64,000 nt of DNA from Balaenoptera acutorostrata (lineage: Eukaryota; Chordata; Mammalia; Artiodactyla; Balaenopteridae): contig NC_080069.1 of the NCBI RefSeq assembly GCF_949987535.1, positions 37,809,269 to 37,873,268 of the forward strand, in the 5' to 3' direction. This document shows, piece after piece, positions 58,498 to 64,000 of the stretch. The notes under the pieces are model-generated. The model ran no database searches. It was not told the origin of the DNA and was given only the letters and a program-made list of their open reading frames with translations. The position numbers were made by a program, and so were the translations under genes. Numbering within the stretch: position 1 is the stretch's first letter; the number at the start of each line of letters is the position of its first letter.

Positions 58498-59345
58498 GGG
58501 GCCCCGTGCAGCATCGATGCCTGGGAGAGGATGCTCTAGAGGCAGGGGTCCCTGTAGGAAGTTGCCACTCCCCTAGGGCACTGCTCCACGCTTCAGCCAC
58601 CTCCTACCCTGGCTTTCTTTCACCACCACCCACTGTACTTTGTGTCTTGTCACTCCCGAGTCATCTTACCTCCAGTTTTCCAGAAAACAATTCGGATTTT
58701 CTTGTAATTCCCGTGCATTTCCAGTACTGCCGACAGAAGTAAACGCATGGATGAACGGGCTGAACAAAAATTCTGGAGGTTGGGAAGTTAATGATCAACA
58801 CTAAGACCCAGCTCCACCCTATGGTCAGCAAGCTCCAGTGCTGGATGCCCCATGTCAAAGAACAAGCAAGACAGCAACACAACCCCTCCATTAGCAGAGA
58901 GGCTGCTCAAAATCACACTAAGTTCACAGACACCCCAAAACACACCACCAGATGCAGCCCAGCCCACCAGAAAGACAAGATCCAGCCCCACCCTCCAGAA
59001 CACAGGCACCAGTCCCCTCAACCAGGAAGCCTACATAAGCCACTGAAACAACCTTAACCACTGAGGGCAGACACCAAAAGCAACGGGAACTACGAACCTG
59101 CAGCCTACGAAAAGGAGACCCCAAGCACAGTAAGTTAAGCAAAATGAGGAGACAGAGAAATGTGCAGCAGATGAAGGAGCAAGGTAAAAACCCACCAGAC
59201 CAAACAAATGAAGAGGAACTAGGCAGTCTACCTGAAAAAGAATTCAGAGTAATAATAGTAAAGATATCCAAAACCTTGGAAGTAGAATGGAGAAAATACA
59301 AGAAACGTTTAACAAGGACCTAGAAAAACTAAAGAGCAAACAATA

Positions 59346-60098
59346 ATGAACAATACAATAAATGAAATTAAAAATTCTCTAGAAGGAATCAGTAGCAGAA
59401 TAACTGAGGCAGAAGAACAGATAAGTGACCTGGAAGATAAAATAGTGGAAATAACTACCGCAGAGCAGAATAAAGAAAAAACAATGAAAAGAATTGAGGA
59501 CAGTCTCAGAGACCTCTGGGACAACATTAAACGCACCAACTTTTGAATTATAGGGGGCCCAGAAGAAGAAGAGAAAAAGAAAGAGTCTGAGAAAATACTT
59601 GAAGAGATTATAGTTGAAAATTTCCCTAACATGGGAAAGGAAACAGTCAATCAAGTCCAGGAAGTGCAGAGAGTCCCATGCAGGATAAATCCAAGGAGAA
59701 ACACGCCAAGACACATATTAATGAAACGATCAAAACTTAAATACAAAGAAAACATATTAAAACCGGCAAGGGAAAAGCAACAAATAACATACAAAGGAAT
59801 CCCCGTAAGGTTAACAGCTGATCTTTCAGCAGAAACTCTGCAAGCCAGAAGGCAGCAGCAGGACATATTTAAAGTGATGGAAGGGAAAAACCTACAACCA
59901 AGATTACTCTACCCAGCAAGGACCTCATTCAGATTCGATGGAGAAATTAAAACCTTTACAGACAAAACAAAAGTTAAGAGAATTCAGCACCACCAAACAA
60001 GCTTTACAACAAATGCTAAAGGAACTTCTCTAGGCAGGAAACACAAGAGAAGGAAAAGACCTGCAAAAACAAACCCAAAACAATTAAGAAAATGGTAA
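59346..60098 (+). pseudogene. LINE-1 ORF1 remnant
   Basis: One frame runs from 59346 to TAA at 60096-60098 with a single internal TGA near 59,544. The first part (EAEEQISDLEDKIVEI) is the coiled coil. The second holds the RNA-binding and C-terminal region (RLTADLSAETLQARRQ). The ORF1 start codon region at about 59,145 is in another frame, so a frameshift separates it. ORF1p normally coats L1 RNA as a trimer. Confidence 0.85.
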
Positions 60099-63000
60099 TA
60101 CGAACATACATATCAATAATTACCTTAAATGTAAATGGATTACCATTTGGTCTTGTGTCCAACCAAAAGACAGACTGGCAGAATGGATACAAAAACAAGA
60201 CCCATATATATGCTGTCTCCAAGAGACCCACTTCAGACCTAGGGACACACACAGACTGAAAGTGAGGGGATGGAAAAAGATATTCCATGCAAATGGAAAT
60301 CAAAAGAAAGCTGGAGTAGCAATTCTCTTATCAGACAAAATAGACTTTAAAGACTATTACAAGAGACAAAGAAGGACACCACATAACGATCAAAGGATCA
60401 AACCAAGAAGAGGACATAACACTTGTAAATATTTATGCACCCAACAAACAAGCATCACAATACATAAGGCAAACGATAACAGCCATAAAAGAGAGTAACA
60501 CAATCATAGTAGGGGACTTTAACACCCCACTTTCACCAATGGACAGATCATCCAAAATGAAAATAAATAAGGAAACACAAGCTTTAAATGATACATTAGA
60601 CAAGATGGACTTAATTGATATTTATAGGACATTCCATCCAAAAACAACAGAATACACTTTCTTCTCAAGTGCTCATGAGGATTCTCCAGGATAGATCTAT
60701 CCTATTCTCCAGGACAGATCATATCTTGGGTCACAAATCAAGCCTTGGTAAATTTAAGAGAACTGAAATCGTACCAAGTATCTTTTCTGACCACAATGCT
60801 ATGACACTAGGTATCAATTACAGGAAAAATACTGTAAAAAATACAAACGCATGGAGGCTAAACAATACGCTACTAAATAACCAAGAGATCACTGAAGAAA
60901 TCAAAGAGGAAATCAAAAAATACCTAGGAACAAATGACAATGAAAACACGATGACCCAAAACCTATGGGATGCAGCAAAAGCAGTTCTAAGAGGGAAGTT
61001 TATAGCAATACAAGCCTACCTCAAGAAACAAGAAAAATCTCAAATAGACAACCTAACCTTACACCTAAAGCAGTCAGAGAAAGAAGAGCAAAATAACCCC
61101 CCAAAGTTAGCAGAAGGAAAGAAATCGTAAAGATCAGAGCAGAAATAAATGAAAAAGAAATGAAGGAAACGATAGCAAAGATCAATAAAACTAAAAGCTG
61201 CTTCTTTGAGAAGATAAACAAAATTGATAAACCATTAGCCAGACTCATCAAGAAAAAAAGGGAGAAGACTCAAATCAACAGAATTAGAAATGAAAAAGGA
61301 GAAGTAGCAACTGACACTGCAGAAATACAAAGGATCATGAGAGATTACTGCAAGCAACTCTACGCCAATAAAATGCACAACCTGGAAGGAATGGACACAT
61401 TCTTAGAAAACCACAACCTTCCGAGACTGAACCAGGAAGAAACAGAAAATATAAACAGACCAATCACAAGCACTGAAATTGAAACTGTGATTAAAAATCT
61501 TCCAACAGGGCTTCCCTGGTGGCACAGTGGTTGAGAGTCTGCCTGCGAATGCAGGGGACACGGGTTCGAGCCCTGGTCTGGGAGGATCCCACATGCCGCG
61601 GAGCAAATGGGCCCGTGAGCCACAACTGCTGAGCCTGTGTGTCTGGAGCCTGTGCTCCACAACAAGAGAGGCCGCGATAGTGGGAGGCCCGCGCACCGCG
61701 ATGAAGAGTGGCCCCCGCCTGCCGCAACTGGAGGAAGCCCTCGCACAGAAATGAAGATCCAACACAGCCATAACTAACTAACTAAATAAATGGATAAATA
61801 AAATAAAATTTAAAAAGCAATGTTTAAAAAAAAAAAAAATCTTCCAACAAACAAAAGCCCAGGACCAGATGGCTTCACAGGCAAATTCTATCAAACAATT
61901 AGACAAGAGCTAACACCTATCCTTCTCAAACTCTTCCAAAATATAGCAGAGTGAGGAACACTCCCAAACTCATTCTACGAGGCCACCATCAACCTGATAC
62001 CAAAACCAGATGAAGATGTCACACAAAAAAGTAAGCTATAGGCCAATATCACTGAAGAACATAGATGCAAAAATCCTCAACAAATACTAGCAAACAGAAT
62101 CCAACAGCACATTAAAAGGCTCATACACTATGATCAAGTGTGGTTTATCCCAGGAATGCTAGGATTCTTCAATATATGCAAATCAATCAATGTGATAAAC
62201 AATATTAACAGATTGAAGGAAAAAAACCATATGATCATCTCAACAGATGCAGAAAAAGTTTTTGACAAATATCAACACCCATTTATGATAAAAACCCTCC
62301 AGAAAGTAGGCAGAGAGGGAAGCTACCTCAACATAATAAAGGCCATATGTGACAAACCCACAGCCTACATCGTCCTCAATGGTGAAAAACTGAAACCATT
62401 TCCTCTAAGATCAGGAACAAGACAAGGGTGCCCACTCTCACCACTATTATTCAACATAGTTTTGGAAGTTCTAGCCACAGAAATCAGAGAAGAAAAAGAA
62501 ATAAAAGGAATCCAAATCGGAAAAGAAGAAGTAAAACTGTCACTGTTTGCAGATGACATGATACTATACATAGAGAATCCTAAAGATGCTACCAGAAAAC
62601 TAGTAGAGCTAATCAATTAATTTGGTAAAGTAGCAGGATACAAAATTAATGCACAGAAATCTCTGGTATTCCTATACACTAATGAAGAAAAATCTGAAAG
62701 AGAAATTAAGGAAACACTCCCATTTACCACTGCAATACAAAGAATAAAATACCTTGGAATAAACCTACCTAAGGAGACAAAAGATCTGTATAAAGAAAAC
62801 TATAAAACACTGATGAAAGAAATTAATGATGATACAAACAGATGGAGAGATATACCACGTTCTTAGACTGGAAGAATCAACACTGTGAAAATGACTCTAC
62901 TACCCAATCTATGGATTCAATGCAATCCCTATGAAACTACCCATGGTTATTTTTCACACAACTAGAACAAAAAATTTCACAATTTGTATGGAAACACAAA

Positions 63001-64000
63001 AGACCCCGAATAGCCAAAGCAATTCTGAAAAAAGAAAAACAGAGCTGGAGAAATCAGGCTCCCTGACTTCAGACTATACTACAAAGCTACAGTAATCAAG
63101 ACAGTATATGGTACAGTCACAAAAACAGAAATATAGATCAATGGAACAGGATAGAAAGCCCCGAGATAAACCCATGCACATATGGTCACCTTATCTTTGA
63201 TAAAGGAGGCAAGAATATACAATGGAGAAAAGACAGCCTCTTCAATAAGTGGTGCTGGGAAAACTGGACAGCTACATGTAAAAGAATGAAATTAGAACAC
63301 TCCCTAACACCATACACAAAAATAAACTCAAAATGGATTAAAGACCTAAATGTAAGGCCAGACACTCTAAAACTCTTAGAGGAAAACATAGGCAGAACAC
63401 TCTATGACATAAATCACAGCAAGATCCTTTTTGACCCACCTCCTAGAGAAATGGAAATAAAAACACAAATAAACAAATGGGACCTAATGAAACTTAAAAG
63501 CTTTTGCACAGTAAAGGAAACCATAAGCAAGATGAAAAGACAACCCTCAGAATGGGAGAAAATATCTGCAAATGAAGCAACTGACAAAGGATTAATCTCC
63601 AAAATATACAAGCAGCTCACACAGCTCAATATCAAAAAGACAAACAACCCAATCCAAAAATGGGCAGAAGACCTAAATAGACATTTATCCCAAGAAGGTA
63701 TACAGGGTACCAACAAACACATGAAAGGATGCTCAACATCACTAATCATTAGAGAAATGAAAATCGAAACTACAATGAGGTATCACCTCACACCGGTGAG
63801 AATGGCCATCATCAAAAACTCTACAAACAATAAATGCTGGAGAGGGTGTGGAGAAAAGGGAACCCTCCTGCACTATTGGTGGGAATGTAAATTGATACAG
63901 CCACTATGGAGAACAGTATGGAGGTTCCTTAAAAAACTAAAAATAGAACTACCATATGACCCAGCAATCCCACTACTGGGCATATACCCAGAGAACACCA
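60092..64000 (+). pseudogene. LINE-1 ORF2 remnant
   Basis: ORF2 opens at an ATG (60092) that overlaps the ORF1 stop in 'atggtaa'. The start reads MVIRTYISIITLNVNGLP, as expected for an L1 endonuclease N-terminus, then shifts frame. The reverse-transcriptase core at 62,138-62,620 retains [20 protein letters not shown] and [10 protein letters not shown]. Stops recur after 62,620. The 3' end, UTR and A-tail lie beyond the window. Confidence 0.85.
61508..61834 (+). mobile_element. CHR-type SINE inside LINE-1 ORF2
   Basis: The head 'ggcttccctggtggcacagt', box B 'gggttcgagccctggtc' and tail 'aactaactaaataaatgg' define the element, followed by an A-run. A perfect 15-bp duplication 'aaaaatcttccaaca' flanks it at 61493-61507 and 61835-61849. 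It splits the L1 between its endonuclease and reverse-transcriptase parts. Confidence 0.97.

Larger units (their letters stand above)
58498..64000 (+). mobile_element. LINE-1, large, broken, running off the window
   Basis: The 5' region is at about 58,498-59,140. Its first 270 bases are not clearly L1, but from about 58,770 they are. ORF1-like sequence follows at about 59,140-60,098, then ORF2-like sequence from 60,092 to the window end. ORF1 coiled-coil and RNA-binding parts are readable but split by a stop near 59,544 and a frame change near 59,300. ORF2 keeps recognisable endonuclease (60,262-60,498) and reverse-transcriptase pieces (62,138-62,620, with the FADD catalytic motif) but has several frameshifts and stops, so it is inactive. 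A SINE splits it at 61508-61834. It lies antisense to AOPEP. Confidence 0.9.

Noticed and set aside
61360..61771. Minus-strand frames with repeated 'HCATREA'-like peptides
   Set aside because: These are translations of the CHR SINE. The same peptides recur at 8,105-8,544, 9,296-9,648 and 9,760-10,086.
1..64000. CRISPR arrays, operons, bacterial or viral gene clusters
   Set aside because: The whole window is vertebrate intron, exon and interspersed repeat sequence. No regularly spaced repeat array or compact gene cluster is present.

Overview
The window is mammalian nuclear DNA, most likely from a cetacean. Split exons with GT/AG borders, an intronic microRNA cluster, LINE-1 in many ages, Tigger1, MER20, MER5, L2 and MIR fragments make it a placental mammal. 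Seven tRNA-derived SINEs of the CHR type ('acttccctggtgg' head, A/T-rich 'aaataaataaat' tail) point to the whale/hippo/ruminant lineage. The abundance of the long form with the 'cgcaactagagaaagcc' body is what I expect of whales and dolphins. The species call is recognition from memory, not a database search.

Layout. 1-32,080 (+ strand) is the 3' half of FANCC: its last seven coding exons (4304, 5674, 13032, 15349, 20108, 23918, 30154) and the 3' UTR. All seven join in phase, with consensus splice sites and no internal stop, and end at TAG 30295-30297. 32,080-about 42,400 is the intergenic interval, with old repeats and CpG-rich patches. From about 42,400 upward the minus strand carries the 3' end of AOPEP (aminopeptidase O, formerly C9orf3): a non-coding terminal exon, the last coding exon (46767-46911), the preceding exon (48779-48865), then intron to the window edge. 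The two genes converge tail to tail, the arrangement known at human 9q22.32.

The intron between the last coding exon of AOPEP and its terminal exon holds the miR-23b / miR-27b / miR-24-1 cluster on the minus strand. All mature sequences are intact, and the antisense hairpin equivalent to mir-3074 lies opposite miR-24-1. The right end (58.0-64.0 kb) is a large, broken LINE-1 on the + strand, itself split by a CHR SINE with a perfect 15-bp target duplication.

Function. FANCC is a subunit of the Fanconi anaemia core complex. AOPEP is an M1-family zinc aminopeptidase, seen here only at its C-terminal end, well away from the catalytic exons. The microRNAs are probably processed from AOPEP intronic RNA or from their own transcript. 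I saw no undescribed multi-gene system. The most unusual local signals are a perfect 86-bp tandem duplication in the FANCC 3' UTR, an AOPEP stop codon four bases from a splice donor, CpG-rich patches between the two genes, and a polyadenylated non-L1 insert inside an old L1. Most open reading frames over 60 codons here are chance frames in introns or relics of transposons.
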